Positions 26,874-36,665 of a DNA stretch of 64,000 bases are shown here, piece after piece; position 1 is the first letter of the stretch; each line of letters opens with the position of its first letter. The translations under genes were made by a program, and so were the position numbers. The DNA is taken from the NCBI GenBank assembly GCA_934122115.1, contig CAKOVU010000003.1, positions 66,619-130,618 on the forward strand. Reading direction: 5' to 3'. Below the pieces are notes generated by a model, which was not told the DNA's origin, searched no databases, and saw only the letters and a list, made by a program, of their open reading frames with translations. The stretch is from UMGS1901 sp934122115. GTDB taxonomy: Bacteria; Bacillota; Clostridia; TANB77; CAG-508.

Positions 26874-27065
26874 ATGATTAAAACAATAATGATTATTATT
26901 GCGATGGTAATAATTGCAATTAGTGTTGTGATAATATATGATGCTAGAAGCATAGCACAAAAATTTTTCAGTGCAGATCAAACAAATAAAAATGTTAAAG
27001 TGTTAAAAATAGTTGGAGTTGTAGTACTGTGGATAACATTAGGTATTATATACCTAGTACATTAG
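26874..27065 (+). CDS. Small membrane protein of unknown function
   Basis: A 63-residue protein with two membrane helices (TIMIIIAMVIIAISVVIIY and KIVGVVVLWITLGIIYL) joined by a charged loop with SIAQKFFSADQTNKN. I prefer ATG 26874, because AAAAGGA is directly against the earlier ATG at 26865. It lies between the mutarotase and valS and is co-directional. The small size and the FFSADQT loop recall short clostridial membrane proteins, but no function can be given. Confidence 0.6.
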   Translation: MIKTIMIIIAMVIIAISVVIIYDARSIAQKFFSADQTNKNVKVLKIVGVVVLWITLGIIYLVH

Positions 27066-27095
27066 ATGGTCTGTAATCGACATAGGGAGGAAAAG

Positions 27096-29777
27096 ATGAG
27101 CAAAGACGAAATAGAGGGAAAATATAATCCAAAAGAATTCGAAGAAAAATTATATAATGAATGGGAAGAAAATGGATACTTCAGACCTAGTATGGATAAA
27201 GCAAAGCCAAGCTACTGCATAATGATGCCACCACCAAATGTAACAGGCAAGCTACATATGGGACATGCTTTGGATGATACTATTCAAGATGTGCTTATTA
27301 GATTTAAAAGAATGCAAGGATACAACACATTATGGCTTCCAGGCTCAGACCACGCATCTATTGCAACTGAAGCAAAAGTAGTAGAAAAATTGAAGAAACA
27401 AGGAATATCTAAAGAAGATTTAGGAAGAGAAAAATTTTTAGATGAAGCGTGGGATTGGACAAAAGAGTATGGAGGAGTAATACAGAATCAACAAAGAAAA
27501 CTAGGATGTTCATGCGATTGGAGCAGAAAAAGGTTTACTCTAGATAAAGGATTGTCTGATGCAGTAGTAGAAGAGTTTATGAATTTGTATAATGATGGTC
27601 TTATATATAAGGGAGAAAAAATGATAAATTGGTGCCCTAACTGTCATACTTCTATATCAGATGCAGAAGTTGACTATGTAGAAGAGGCTTCTCATTTATG
27701 GCATATAAGATACCAAATAAAAGGAACACAACAATATGTAATAGTAGCAACTACGAGACCTGAAACTATGCTAGGGGATACTGCTGTAGCTGTAAATCCT
27801 ACAGATGATAGATATAAAGATATAATAGGAAAAACATGTATTTTGCCAATTATGAATAAAGAAATCCCAATAATAGCAGATGAATTTGTAGATAAAGAAT
27901 TTGGAACTGGTTGTGTTAAGATTACACCTGCACATGATCCAAATGATTACAAAGCAGGACTAGCTCATAATTTGGAAATAGTAGAAGTATTTGATGATAG
28001 CTCTATTATGGGAGACTTAGTGCCTGAATATAAAGGAATGAAAACAACAGAAGCTCGTAAACATATTGTAGAAAAATTAGAAGAACTTGGAGCTTTAGTA
28101 AAAATAGAAGATTACGCACACAATGTTGGAAAATGCTACAGATGTCATAACACAGTAGAACCAAGAATTTCTAATCAATGGTTTGTAAAAATGAAAGATT
28201 TAGCAGAACCTGCAATAAGAGCTGTTAAAGAAGGAGATATAAAATTTGTTCCTAAAAAATATGAAAAAACATATTTTAATTGGATGGAAAATATTCAGGA
28301 TTGGTGTATTTCTAGACAATTATGGTGGGGACATAGAGTACCAGTATACTATTGCAAAAACTGCGGAAAAGTGCATGTTGCAAAGGAAATGCCAGGACAA
28401 TGCGAAAAATGTGGAGGAACAGAATTATACCAAGATGAAGACACTTTGGATACATGGTTTAGTTCTGCATTATGGCCATTTTCTACATTGGGTTGGCCAA
28501 ATAAAGAATCTGAAGACTTGAAAACTTTTTATCCTACAAATGTATTAGTTACAGCATATGATATAATCTTTTTCTGGGTAGCTAGAATGATTTTCTCTGG
28601 ATTGTATGCAATGAAGGAAAAACCATTTTCTGATATACTAATGCATGGAATTGTAAGGGACTCACAAGGCAGAAAAATGTCAAAGAGTCTAGGAAATGGA
28701 ATAGATCCTATTGAAATAATTGACCAATATGGAGCAGATAGTTTAAGATTTTCTGTACTTTCTGGCACAACAATGGGAAATGATATTAGATACATGCCAG
28801 AGAAATTAGAGCAAGCATCTAATTTTGCAAATAAAATATGGAATGCTGCTAAATTTATAATTAATAATAATTGTGAAGTATCTGAGTTAAAAGAATTTGA
28901 AGGCAAAGCAATAAATAAAGAAACAGGAAAGTTTGTATCTGAATATTTTAAACTTGAAGACAAATGGATTATACAAAAATTAGATGAATTAATAGCAACT
29001 GTAACTAAGAATATAGAAGATTATGATTTAGGAATAGCACTTGACAACATCTATAGCTTTATATGGAATGAGTTCTGTGATTGGTATATAGAAATGTCTA
29101 AAATAAGATTGTATGGCGACAACAAAGAAGAAAAAGTACAAGTATGTTTTGTATTGAATTATGTATTTGCAACATCTCTAAAATTACTACATCCATTTAT
29201 GCCGTTCATCACATCTGAACTTTATACAAAAGTAATGGAATATGGTAAAGATAAGGATATTATGGTAACTGAATGGCCTGAAACTATTTCAAGAATAGAT
29301 TACAACAAAGAAAAAGATTCAATAGAAAAGTTTAAGGATTTAATAACTAAAATAAGAAATATCAGAAACGAGAAGCACATACATCCAACCAAAAAAGCAA
29401 ATTTGATTTTTGTAACAACCAAATACAAAGAAGACTTAGAAGAAGAAAAAGATATGCTCTTGAAATTAGGATTTGGTAGCGAAATGCTAATAAAAGCAAA
29501 TAGAGAGGGAATACCGGAGAATTCAATAAGTATTTTACAAGATGATTTGGAACTATACATGCCAGCTGAAGGTTTAATAGATATGGAAGAGGAGAAAAAT
29601 AGATTGGAATCTGAAATAAAGAGATTAGAATCTGAGGTTGCCAGAGGAGAAAAAATGCTTTCAAACCCAGGATTTATTAATAAAGCTCCACAAGCTAAAA
29701 TAGAACAAGAAAAAGAAAAATTAGCAAATTATAAAAAAATGCTTGAGGATACAAAAACAAGATTAGCTCAAATATAA
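27096..29777 (+). CDS. valS: Valyl-tRNA synthetase
   Basis: An 893-residue class I aminoacyl-tRNA synthetase that charges tRNA-Val and edits mis-charged threonine. The HIGH motif is HMGH (residues 54-57) after MMPPPNVTGK, KMSKS starts at residue 527, and the editing domain has TTRPETMLGDTAV and TPAHDPND. Cysteine pairs (CPNCHTS; CYRCHNTVEPR; CKNCG with CEKCG) look like zinc sites. The end is the usual coiled-coil arm (LESEIKRLESEV). I use ATG 27096, preceded by AGGGAGGAAAAG, not the earlier in-frame ATG 27066. No T-box leader is visible. A strong terminator follows. Confidence 0.96.
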   Translation: MSKDEIEGKYNPKEFEEKLYNEWEENGYFRPSMDKAKPSYCIMMPPPNVTGKLHMGHALDDTIQDVLIRFKRMQGYNTLWLPGSDHASIATEAKVVEKLKKQGISKEDLGREKFLDEAWDWTKEYGGVIQNQQRKLGCSCDWSRKRFTLDKGLSDAVVEEFMNLYNDGLIYKGEKMINWCPNCHTSISDAEVDYVEEASHLWHIRYQIKGTQQYVIVATTRPETMLGDTAVAVNPTDDRYKDIIGKTCILPIMNKEIPIIADEFVDKEFGTGCVKITPAHDPNDYKAGLAHNLEIVEVFDDSSIMGDLVPEYKGMKTTEARKHIVEKLEELGALVKIEDYAHNVGKCYRCHNTVEPRISNQWFVKMKDLAEPAIRAVKEGDIKFVPKKYEKTYFNWMENIQDWCISRQLWWGHRVPVYYCKNCGKVHVAKEMPGQCEKCGGTELYQDEDTLDTWFSSALWPFSTLGWPNKESEDLKTFYPTNVLVTAYDIIFFWVARMIFSGLYAMKEKPFSDILMHGIVRDSQGRKMSKSLGNGIDPIEIIDQYGADSLRFSVLSGTTMGNDIRYMPEKLEQASNFANKIWNAAKFIINNNCEVSELKEFEGKAINKETGKFVSEYFKLEDKWIIQKLDELIATVTKNIEDYDLGIALDNIYSFIWNEFCDWYIEMSKIRLYGDNKEEKVQVCFVLNYVFATSLKLLHPFMPFITSELYTKVMEYGKDKDIMVTEWPETISRIDYNKEKDSIEKFKDLITKIRNIRNEKHIHPTKKANLIFVTTKYKEDLEEEKDMLLKLGFGSEMLIKANREGIPENSISILQDDLELYMPAEGLIDMEEEKNRLESEIKRLESEVARGEKMLSNPGFINKAPQAKIEQEKEKLANYKKMLEDTKTRLAQI

Positions 29778-29780
29778 ATA

Positions 29781-29819
29781 AAAAATTAGTGAAAGAATCT
29801 CCTCTTTCACTAATTTTTT
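29781..29819. terminator. Bidirectional terminator between valS and ywlC
   Basis: A 16-bp perfect stem (AAAAATTAGTGAAAGA at 29781-29796 with TCTTTCACTAATTTTT at 29804-29819) and 7-nt loop, T-rich on one side and A-rich on the other, placed between convergent genes. Confidence 0.93.
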
Positions 29820-30900
29820 ATATCACATTATAATTGCATGCTCGTAATAATCTATTCATTATTGCTAAACCTAAACCATCAGTAGCAACTCCTTCGATTA
29901 TTATTAAATCCGAATTATAGGTATCAGCTTTTCTTAAATCTGAAAAGATATTTTTAGAAATAGAATTCAAATTTGAACCTAAATTTATAATATGAATATT
30001 CTCGTCTAAATTTTTCCTTAAAAATTCAAAATTCTGCTCTGAACACATGATTGTGGGAACTTTACCATTAGATATACATTTTTGCGCAACGTGTATAATT
30101 TTTTCTTGTATTTTATTAATAGACGAATCATAAACAAGCACACATTCTGTTTTGGGAGCGTAATGCTTATACTTCATACCCGGAGATAAAACCTTTTTAT
30201 TAGGCTCTAGTTTTCCAAGTATATGTTTATCTATAATAACATTTCCGGCAACTTGTTTTATTTCTTCTGCAGTGATTTTGCCAGGTCTTAAAATGTGAGG
30301 TACATTGTCTATTACCCTAACTACTGTAGATTCTAAACCGATGTTGCACTCGCCACCATCTATAATATAATCAACTTTAGAAGCAAGTTCATCAAAAATA
30401 TCGTTAATATTAGTTCCACTCGGTCTTCCAGAAATATTAGCACTTGGAGCTGCAATAGGAACACCTGAGTATTTAATTAGGTTTCTAGCAATCTCATTGC
30501 TAGGCATTCGCACACCAACTGTTTCTAATCCACCTGAAACGATTGATGGAACAAATGGTGTTTTATTTAGAATAATTGTGAAAGGACCAGGCCAGAATGC
30601 ATTCATTAGGCTGAATTCTAGGTCTGTTATATTTTGTGCTATTTTGCCTAACATTCCAATATCACATATGTGAAGTATCAATGGATTATCTGAAGCTCTG
30701 CCCTTAGCAATGTATATTCTTTTTACAGCCTCTGGGTCTAATCCATTTGCTCCCAAACCATAAACAGTTTCAGTTGGGAAGAGAACAAGCCCACCATCAT
30801 ATATTATTTTTCCTGCTTTTTCTAATTTAGTATAATCATTTAAACTATGTATATTTTTTAAATCTAAATAATTATCACATATTTTATCTTTTTCTTTCAT
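29818..30900 (-). CDS. ywlC: L-threonylcarbamoyladenylate synthase (Sua5/YwlC type)
   Basis: A 360-residue enzyme making threonylcarbamoyl-AMP for the t6A37 modification of tRNAs. The YrdC-like N-terminal part has GGLVLFPTETVYGLGANG (about residues 33-50), KGRASDNPLILHI, PGPFTIIL and RMPSNEIARNLI, followed by SANISGRPSGT. The long C-terminal Sua5 domain after about residue 215 (YKHYAPKTECVLVYD) marks the two-domain type rather than the short TsaC. ATG at 30900 has AAGGGGTTCTC upstream. It is the only minus-strand gene here and ends at the shared terminator. Confidence 0.92.
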   Translation of the reverse strand: MKEKDKICDNYLDLKNIHSLNDYTKLEKAGKIIYDGGLVLFPTETVYGLGANGLDPEAVKRIYIAKGRASDNPLILHICDIGMLGKIAQNITDLEFSLMNAFWPGPFTIILNKTPFVPSIVSGGLETVGVRMPSNEIARNLIKYSGVPIAAPSANISGRPSGTNINDIFDELASKVDYIIDGGECNIGLESTVVRVIDNVPHILRPGKITAEEIKQVAGNVIIDKHILGKLEPNKKVLSPGMKYKHYAPKTECVLVYDSSINKIQEKIIHVAQKCISNGKVPTIMCSEQNFEFLRKNLDENIHIINLGSNLNSISKNIFSDLRKADTYNSDLIIIEGVATDGLGLAIMNRLLRACNYNVI

Positions 30901-31036
30901 GAGAACCCCTTAAATTTCTATATTCAAAACATTCTGTATTATACTACAAAACAGCAAAATTTGCAAATTAACTTGAATATTAGATGAAAATAATATAATA
31001 TATCTGTAGCAAGATAATATAAAATAGGAGAAAAAT

Positions 31037-31882
31037 ATGTACACGATAATTGATGGAAAAAAACTAGCACAAAAAATAAGGCTAGAACTAAAAACAGAAG
31101 CAGAAAAATTTAAAACCAAACCAAAATTAGCAGTAATATTGGTGGGAAATGACCAAGCATCCAAAATATATGTTAGAAATAAGAGCAAAGCGTGTGAAGA
31201 AGTAGGAATAGAATATGAAGAACATGTTTTGGAAGAAACAACTAAAATGGGAGACTTATTAGGGTTGATTGAAAAATTAAATAGTGACGATAGTATAAAT
31301 GGAATATTATTGCAAGCACCACTTCCAAAACATCTTGAAATAAATAGAGCATTCGAAAAAATATCACCTATAAAAGATGTTGATGGATTTAACCCAATAA
31401 ATGTTGGAAAATTATTAATAGGAGAAGATACATTTATATCTTGTACTCCTTATGGAATTATAAAAATGCTAGAAGAATATAATATTCCTATACAAGGAAA
31501 AAATGCGGTAGTTGTAGGCAGAAGCAATATAGTAGGAAAACCACTGGTACAGTGCTTATTAAATAAAAATGCAACTGTTACTATATGCCATTCTAAAACT
31601 GAAAATTTAATCAATTACACAAGAAATGCGGATATATTAATTAGTGCTGTAGGAAAAGCAAATTTAATAACAGCTGATATGGTTAAAGAAGGTGCCACAG
31701 TAATTGATGTTGGAATGAATAGAAACAATAATGGAAAATTATGTGGAGATGTAGATTTTGAGAATGTTAAAGAAATAGCAAGATATATAACTCCAGTTCC
31801 AGGGGGAGTAGGACCTATGACAATTACTATGCTAATGAATAATGTGATAAAAGCTTATAAGATGCAAAATAATATAAGTTAA
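31037..31882 (+). CDS. folD: Bifunctional methylenetetrahydrofolate dehydrogenase/cyclohydrolase
   Basis: A 281-residue enzyme that converts 5,10-methylene-THF to 10-formyl-THF for one-carbon metabolism. Family signatures: VGNDQASKIYVRNKSKACEEVGI with the catalytic Lys (YxxxK), LLQAPLPKHL, the PIKDVDGFNP motif, the NADP loop VVGRSNIVGKPL and the end PVPGGVGPMTITML. Full length. ATG follows AATAGGAGAAAAAT. dprA follows 18 bases downstream. Confidence 0.96.
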   Translation: MYTIIDGKKLAQKIRLELKTEAEKFKTKPKLAVILVGNDQASKIYVRNKSKACEEVGIEYEEHVLEETTKMGDLLGLIEKLNSDDSINGILLQAPLPKHLEINRAFEKISPIKDVDGFNPINVGKLLIGEDTFISCTPYGIIKMLEEYNIPIQGKNAVVVGRSNIVGKPLVQCLLNKNATVTICHSKTENLINYTRNADILISAVGKANLITADMVKEGATVIDVGMNRNNNGKLCGDVDFENVKEIARYITPVPGGVGPMTITMLMNNVIKAYKMQNNIS

Positions 31883-31900
31883 TAAGAGAAAAGAGGTAAT

Positions 31901-32546
31901 TTGAATACGCGTTTATTAACATACAATGAAGAAAACTATCCACAGAAGCTAAAGAATATATATGATTCTCCAATGTGCTTGTTTTATAAGGGTAATATAA
32001 GTTTGCTAAATAGAAAAATTATAGCAGTAGTAGGTTGCAGAGATTGCAGCAATTATGGTGCAAAAGTAGCATTTGAAATAGCGTATGGACTTTCTAAGAA
32101 TAGCATAATAGTTATTAGTGGAGGAGCCAGAGGAATTGATTCATATGCACATAAAGGAGCCTTAGCAGCCAATAAGCCAACAATAGAAGTATTAGGGAAT
32201 AGCTTAGAATATATATATCCTCCAGAAAATAAGGAGTTGGAAGAAAAAATATTAAAGTCAGATGGATTAATAATTAGTGAATACATCAATCGGAACTAAG
32301 CCAGACAAATTAACATTTCCAGAGAGAAATAGAATTATAAGTGGATTGTCAGATGGTGTTATAGTGGTAGAAGCCAAAAAGGGAAGTGGGAGTTTAATAA
32401 CAGTTGACCATGCTTTGGAACAAGGCAAGAATGTGTATGCAATTCCAGGCAATATAACGAGCAAGTATTCTGAAGGAACAAACGAACTTATAAGGCAAGG
32501 TGCAAAATTACTAACTAGTATAAAAGATGTACTAGAAGAAATATAA
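31901..32546 (+). pseudogene. dprA: DprA/Smf DNA-processing protein, frameshifted
   Basis: Two frames together encode a Rossmann-fold DprA, which loads RecA on single-stranded DNA during transformation. Frame one (31901-32299, TTG start with AAGAGGTAATT) has VVGCRDCSNYG, SGGARGIDSYAHKGAL and the end SDGLIISEY, then INRN and TAA. The other frame carries on with IGTKPDKLTFPERNRIISGLSDG, KGSGSLITVDHALEQG and IPGNITSK to 32546. Deleting one A at about 32288 would restore the chain (ISEY-IIGTKPD). The joined chain, about 215 residues, is shorter than many DprA proteins and lacks N-terminal SAM-like and C-terminal winged-helix domains. The gene looks broken, but a read error is possible. Confidence 0.85.
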
Positions 32547-32551
32547 AAAAG

Positions 32552-32580
32552 TTTACTTTTATTTAAATATGTAATATAAT
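32552..32580 (+). promoter_or_regulatory. Sigma-A promoter of the PBP-cysS-ftsH group
   Basis: TTTACT (32552-32557) and a perfect TATAAT (32575-32580) with 17-bp spacing, in the gap between dprA and the penicillin-binding protein gene. Confidence 0.72.
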
Positions 32581-32621
32581 ATTTAGGAGTATATAGAAGA
32601 AAAAGTAGGAGGACTATTTTA

Positions 32622-35222
32622 ATGAGAAACTCGAAAAAAGAAAAACAATCTAAAAAGAAAGATGTAAAAAAGAAGGGTAAAAGCGTTAATAATAAAGAAG
32701 CAAATAAAGAATTAAAAAATACAAAGAAAAAAGGATTTTGGAAAAGACATCCAAAGTTTAAAATTTTTGTGAGAGTATTAATCATATTAATAGTACTAGC
32801 TGTAATTGTTGGTGGTGGAATAATTGCAGGTTTAATATTCGGTGATAAATGGAAAATAAATAAAGAAGATCTAATATTAAGTAATATAAATACAACAATA
32901 TATGATAAAGATGGAAATGAAATAGCTAGTGTATCAGGTGACGAAAAAAGAAGGATAGTTCACATAAATGATATTCCACAAATAGTTCAAGATGCGTTTA
33001 TTTCAATAGAAGATGAAACTTTTTACGAAAATAATGGTGTAAACTGGAAGAGAACAATAGGTGCAACTGTTTCATGGATTATTAATAGAGGTAATTCTAC
33101 CAGAGGTGGAGGAAGCACAATAACACAACAATTAGTAAAGAACTTAATGCAGGATGATGATAACCAAGGTGCAGCAGGTGCAGAAAGAAAGATAAGAGAA
33201 ATTTCAAGAGCATATCAAGTAAGCAAAATATTATCTAAACAGCAAATATTAGAATTATATTTGAATATAATATTTATGGGTGGAGATGTTTATGGAGTAC
33301 AGCTTGGCTCACAATATTATTTTAATAAACCAGTTCAAGAATTAGATTTAGCAGAAGCAGCATTTTTAGCTGGAATAAACCATTCTCCTAATAGTTATAA
33401 TCCATATGGAGAAACAGATAATTCAGAAAAAATAAAAAAGAGAACAAAAACAGTTCTAGTAAAAATGAAAGAATTGGGTAAAATAAACGAAGAAGAATAT
33501 AATACAGCAGTAGCTAAAGTAGATAATGGATTAACATTTGAAAAAGGTTCAACTACATCAAATTCAACTATGACATACCTTGCAAAAGCAGCATTAAATC
33601 AAGTTGTTAGACAATTTGCAGAAGAAAAAGATGTTACAATAAAATATGCCGAAACTAAAATTTATGGTGGCGGATACAAAATATACACAACACAAGATTC
33701 AAATATACAATCAATAATGGATGAAGTATACCATGATGAAGATTATATAGTATATGGTAGCGAACAACATGCACAATCTGCAATGGTAGTAATAGATCAT
33801 AAAACAGGTCAGGTAGTTGGATGTATGGGAGGACTTGGAAGTGATTCGGATTCTAATGGATTAAATAGAGCAACACAATCTACAAGACAACCAGGTTCAT
33901 CTATTAAACCGATAGCATCAATAGCTCCATCTCTAGAATCAGGAATTATAACTGCTTCTACAATATATGATGAATCTAGAACACGCTTTGGAGATTATAC
34001 GCCAACAAACTCAGGGCTTGGATTGATAACTGTAAGAAAAGCAATAGAAGTTTCTGCAAATACTACTGAAGTAAAGATTATGTCTGAATTGGGACCAAAA
34101 AATTCTATAGAATTTATGAGAAAATTGGGAATAACTTCTTTATTAACAGCTTCAGATAATCCAGAACATAATGACGAAAACCTAGCATTAGTTCTAGGAG
34201 GAGTAACAAATGGAATTTCACCATTAGAAATGGCTGGTGCATATGCAACAATAGCAAATAATGGTGTATATATAACACCAATATTCTATACAAGAGTTGA
34301 AGATTCAGCAGGAATAGTTGAATTAGAAGCAAAACAAGAAAAGAGAAGAGTAATATCAGAAGCTAATGCGTATATATTACAAAGTATTTTAACAGGTCCA
34401 GTAATAGGTTCTGGAGGAACTGCAAGTGGATGTAGAATTTCTGGAATGGATGTAGGAGCAAAAACGGGAACAACAACTAAAAACTTAGATAGATGGCTTT
34501 GCGGTTTCACACCATATTATACAGGTGCTACATGGTACGGATTTGATAATAATGAAAAAATAAATACAAGATATAATCCATCTTCTAGAATATGGGCAGC
34601 AGTTATGAAAAAGGTTCATTCTGGACTAGAAGGAGCTCGCTTTGAAAGACCAAGTAATGTGGTTACGGCAATTGTATGTAAAGATTCTGGAAAAGTAGCA
34701 ACTGATGCATGTACAAACACATATACAGAATATTTTGCACAAGGCACAGTTCCAAAGAAATGTGATGGACATAAGGTTCTAACTATATGTACTGATACTG
34801 GTAAAATAGCAAATGAATATTGTCCAAATAAAGAAGAGAAAACATATACTGCAAGACCAGAAAAAGAAGATACAACATTATGGAAGACAGAAGATAGTGA
34901 TAAATATGATATTCCTACTGAAGTATGTACAGAACACAAAAAATCAACAGTAAAAATGATAAATGTAGTAGGACTTACTAAAGACGAGGCATTAAATAAA
35001 TTAAAAGCTTTAGGATTGAAAATAACAGTAGAAACTAAAGAATCAGATAAGAAAGAAGGAACTGTATTATCGCAAGGAAAGGCAGAAGGAACAGAACTTA
35101 CAGAAGGCGCAACTGTTACAATTACTGTTAGCAAGAAAAAAGAACAAACTAATCCAATGAAGCCAGATGATAAAAAAAATACAATAGGAAATAATGAAAA
35201 AACAAATACAGTCCAAGAATAA
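32622..35222 (+). CDS. Class A penicillin-binding protein with C-terminal PASTA domain
   Basis: An 866-residue bifunctional peptidoglycan synthase. A long Lys-rich cytoplasmic tail (residues 1 to about 45) precedes the membrane helix VRVLIILIVLAVIVGGGIIAG. The GT51 glycosyltransferase domain has the catalytic Glu130 in EDETFYENNGV, then GGGSTITQQLVKN and RKIREISRAYQ. The transpeptidase has SSIK (Ser426-Lys429), SAN (478-480) and KTG (614-616). A cysteine-bearing linker leads to one PASTA domain (about residues 775-845; VVGLTKDEALNKLKALGLK), which in PBPs and kinases binds muropeptide or beta-lactam. ATG 32622 follows GTAGGAGGACT. cysS follows at 24 bases. Confidence 0.95.
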   Translation: MRNSKKEKQSKKKDVKKKGKSVNNKEANKELKNTKKKGFWKRHPKFKIFVRVLIILIVLAVIVGGGIIAGLIFGDKWKINKEDLILSNINTTIYDKDGNEIASVSGDEKRRIVHINDIPQIVQDAFISIEDETFYENNGVNWKRTIGATVSWIINRGNSTRGGGSTITQQLVKNLMQDDDNQGAAGAERKIREISRAYQVSKILSKQQILELYLNIIFMGGDVYGVQLGSQYYFNKPVQELDLAEAAFLAGINHSPNSYNPYGETDNSEKIKKRTKTVLVKMKELGKINEEEYNTAVAKVDNGLTFEKGSTTSNSTMTYLAKAALNQVVRQFAEEKDVTIKYAETKIYGGGYKIYTTQDSNIQSIMDEVYHDEDYIVYGSEQHAQSAMVVIDHKTGQVVGCMGGLGSDSDSNGLNRATQSTRQPGSSIKPIASIAPSLESGIITASTIYDESRTRFGDYTPTNSGLGLITVRKAIEVSANTTEVKIMSELGPKNSIEFMRKLGITSLLTASDNPEHNDENLALVLGGVTNGISPLEMAGAYATIANNGVYITPIFYTRVEDSAGIVELEAKQEKRRVISEANAYILQSILTGPVIGSGGTASGCRISGMDVGAKTGTTTKNLDRWLCGFTPYYTGATWYGFDNNEKINTRYNPSSRIWAAVMKKVHSGLEGARFERPSNVVTAIVCKDSGKVATDACTNTYTEYFAQGTVPKKCDGHKVLTICTDTGKIANEYCPNKEEKTYTARPEKEDTTLWKTEDSDKYDIPTEVCTEHKKSTVKMINVVGLTKDEALNKLKALGLKITVETKESDKKEGTVLSQGKAEGTELTEGATVTITVSKKKEQTNPMKPDDKKNTIGNNEKTNTVQE

Positions 35223-35246
35223 TTTAAAGATAGAAAGGTTAAAAAA

Positions 35247-36650
35247 ATGGATTTAATTTTATATAACACACTTACAAAGAATAAAGAAAAATTTAACCCT
35301 CTAGAAAAAAACGTAGTAAAACTATATAGCTGTGGTCCCACAGTATATAGTTTTGCTCATATTGGGAATTTTAGAACTTACATATTCATGGATACATTAA
35401 GAAGAACTTTAAAATATAACGGTTATAATTTGAAACATGTTATGAATATAACAGATGTAGGACATCTTGAATCTGATGCTGATGAAGGCGAAGATAAGAT
35501 GGAGAAGGCTGCAAAAAAAGAAAACAAAGATCCATATGAAATAGCTCAATTTTATATGAATGCATTTTTGAATGATGTGGAAAAATTAAATATAGATAAG
35601 CCTGAGATAATTACAAGAGCAACAGACAACATAGAAGAAATGATTGAATATGTAAAAGACATTTTGAAAAATGGCTATGCTTATGAAACTAGCAAAGGAA
35701 TTTATTTTGATATATCTAAATTAGATAAATATCCAGTTTTATCTAATAGAAAAATAGATGAACAAATAGCTGGTGCAAGGGTTGAAGTGGATCCGGAGAA
35801 AAGAAATCCATATGATTTTGCTATTTGGATAAAAGCACCTGAAAACCATATTATGAAATGGCAGAGCCCATGGGGGCTTTCATACCCAGGTTGGCATCTA
35901 GAATGTTCAGCTATGAGCAGAAGATTTTTAGGCGAAGAATTTGATATCCACACAGGCGGAGTGGACCATATTCCAACCCATCACGAGAATGAAATTGCAC
36001 AAGCAAAAGGTGCTACAGGGAAAATACCTGCAAAAACATGGATGCACTGTGAATTCCTATTAGTAGATGGTGGAAAAATGTCAAAGAGTTTAGGAAATGT
36101 TTACACTATATCACAATTGGAAGAAAAAGGAATTACTCCTTTAGCTTATAAATTGTTTTGTTTTACTGCACATTATAGAACAAAATTGAATTTTACATTT
36201 GAAGGTGTAAATTCAGCACAAAAAGCCTTAGAAAGACTTTATGACGGTTATTTAAAACATAAAAACGGCAACGAAGACATAGATGAAGATACTATAGAAA
36301 AATATAGGCAAACATTTTTAAGTTATATAAATGATGATTTAAATATGCCAGCTGCAATGAGTGTAGTATGGGAAGTTGCGAGAAACAGTAAAAAATCAAA
36401 TAAATATGCAAATTTGTTGTTAGAATTTGATAAAGTATTAGGATTAGACTTAGCAAATGCAGAAGAACATATTTCAAAAATAGAAGAAGAAGAAATTCCA
36501 GAAGAAATTAAGCAATTAATAGAAGAAAGAAAACAAGCAAGAGATAATAAAGATTGGGCAAAATCAGACAAAATTAGAGATATTATTATTCAAAAAGGGT
36601 ATAGCATAAAGGATACTAAAGAAGGAATAATAGTAAAGAAAAATAGTTAA
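35247..36650 (+). CDS. cysS: Cysteinyl-tRNA synthetase
   Basis: A 467-residue class I aminoacyl-tRNA synthetase. It has YSCGPTVYSFAHIGNFRTY (HIGH-like HIGN and the first zinc cysteine), the zinc residues in HLECSAMS and GGVDHIPTHHENE, the KMSKS motif at residue 277 and the C-terminal anticodon-binding helical part (AKSDKIRDIIIQKGYSIKDT). Length is standard for CysRS. No T-box leader precedes it. It is between the PBP gene and a membrane protein gene, with the start 24 bases after PBP. Confidence 0.97.
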   Translation: MDLILYNTLTKNKEKFNPLEKNVVKLYSCGPTVYSFAHIGNFRTYIFMDTLRRTLKYNGYNLKHVMNITDVGHLESDADEGEDKMEKAAKKENKDPYEIAQFYMNAFLNDVEKLNIDKPEIITRATDNIEEMIEYVKDILKNGYAYETSKGIYFDISKLDKYPVLSNRKIDEQIAGARVEVDPEKRNPYDFAIWIKAPENHIMKWQSPWGLSYPGWHLECSAMSRRFLGEEFDIHTGGVDHIPTHHENEIAQAKGATGKIPAKTWMHCEFLLVDGGKMSKSLGNVYTISQLEEKGITPLAYKLFCFTAHYRTKLNFTFEGVNSAQKALERLYDGYLKHKNGNEDIDEDTIEKYRQTFLSYINDDLNMPAAMSVVWEVARNSKKSNKYANLLLEFDKVLGLDLANAEEHISKIEEEEIPEEIKQLIEERKQARDNKDWAKSDKIRDIIIQKGYSIKDTKEGIIVKKNS

Positions 36651-36665
36651 TATGGGAGAATAAAA

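Noticed and set aside
27066..27095. T-box leader before valS
   Set aside because: Only a 30-base gap with the ribosome site separates it from the upstream small ORF; no stem structures or T-box sequence.
34616..35341. A 241-residue minus-strand frame within the PBP gene
   Set aside because: It is fully antisense to the PASTA-containing PBP and the cysS start, has no ribosome site, and low-complexity Ser/Phe/Val composition typical of shadow frames.
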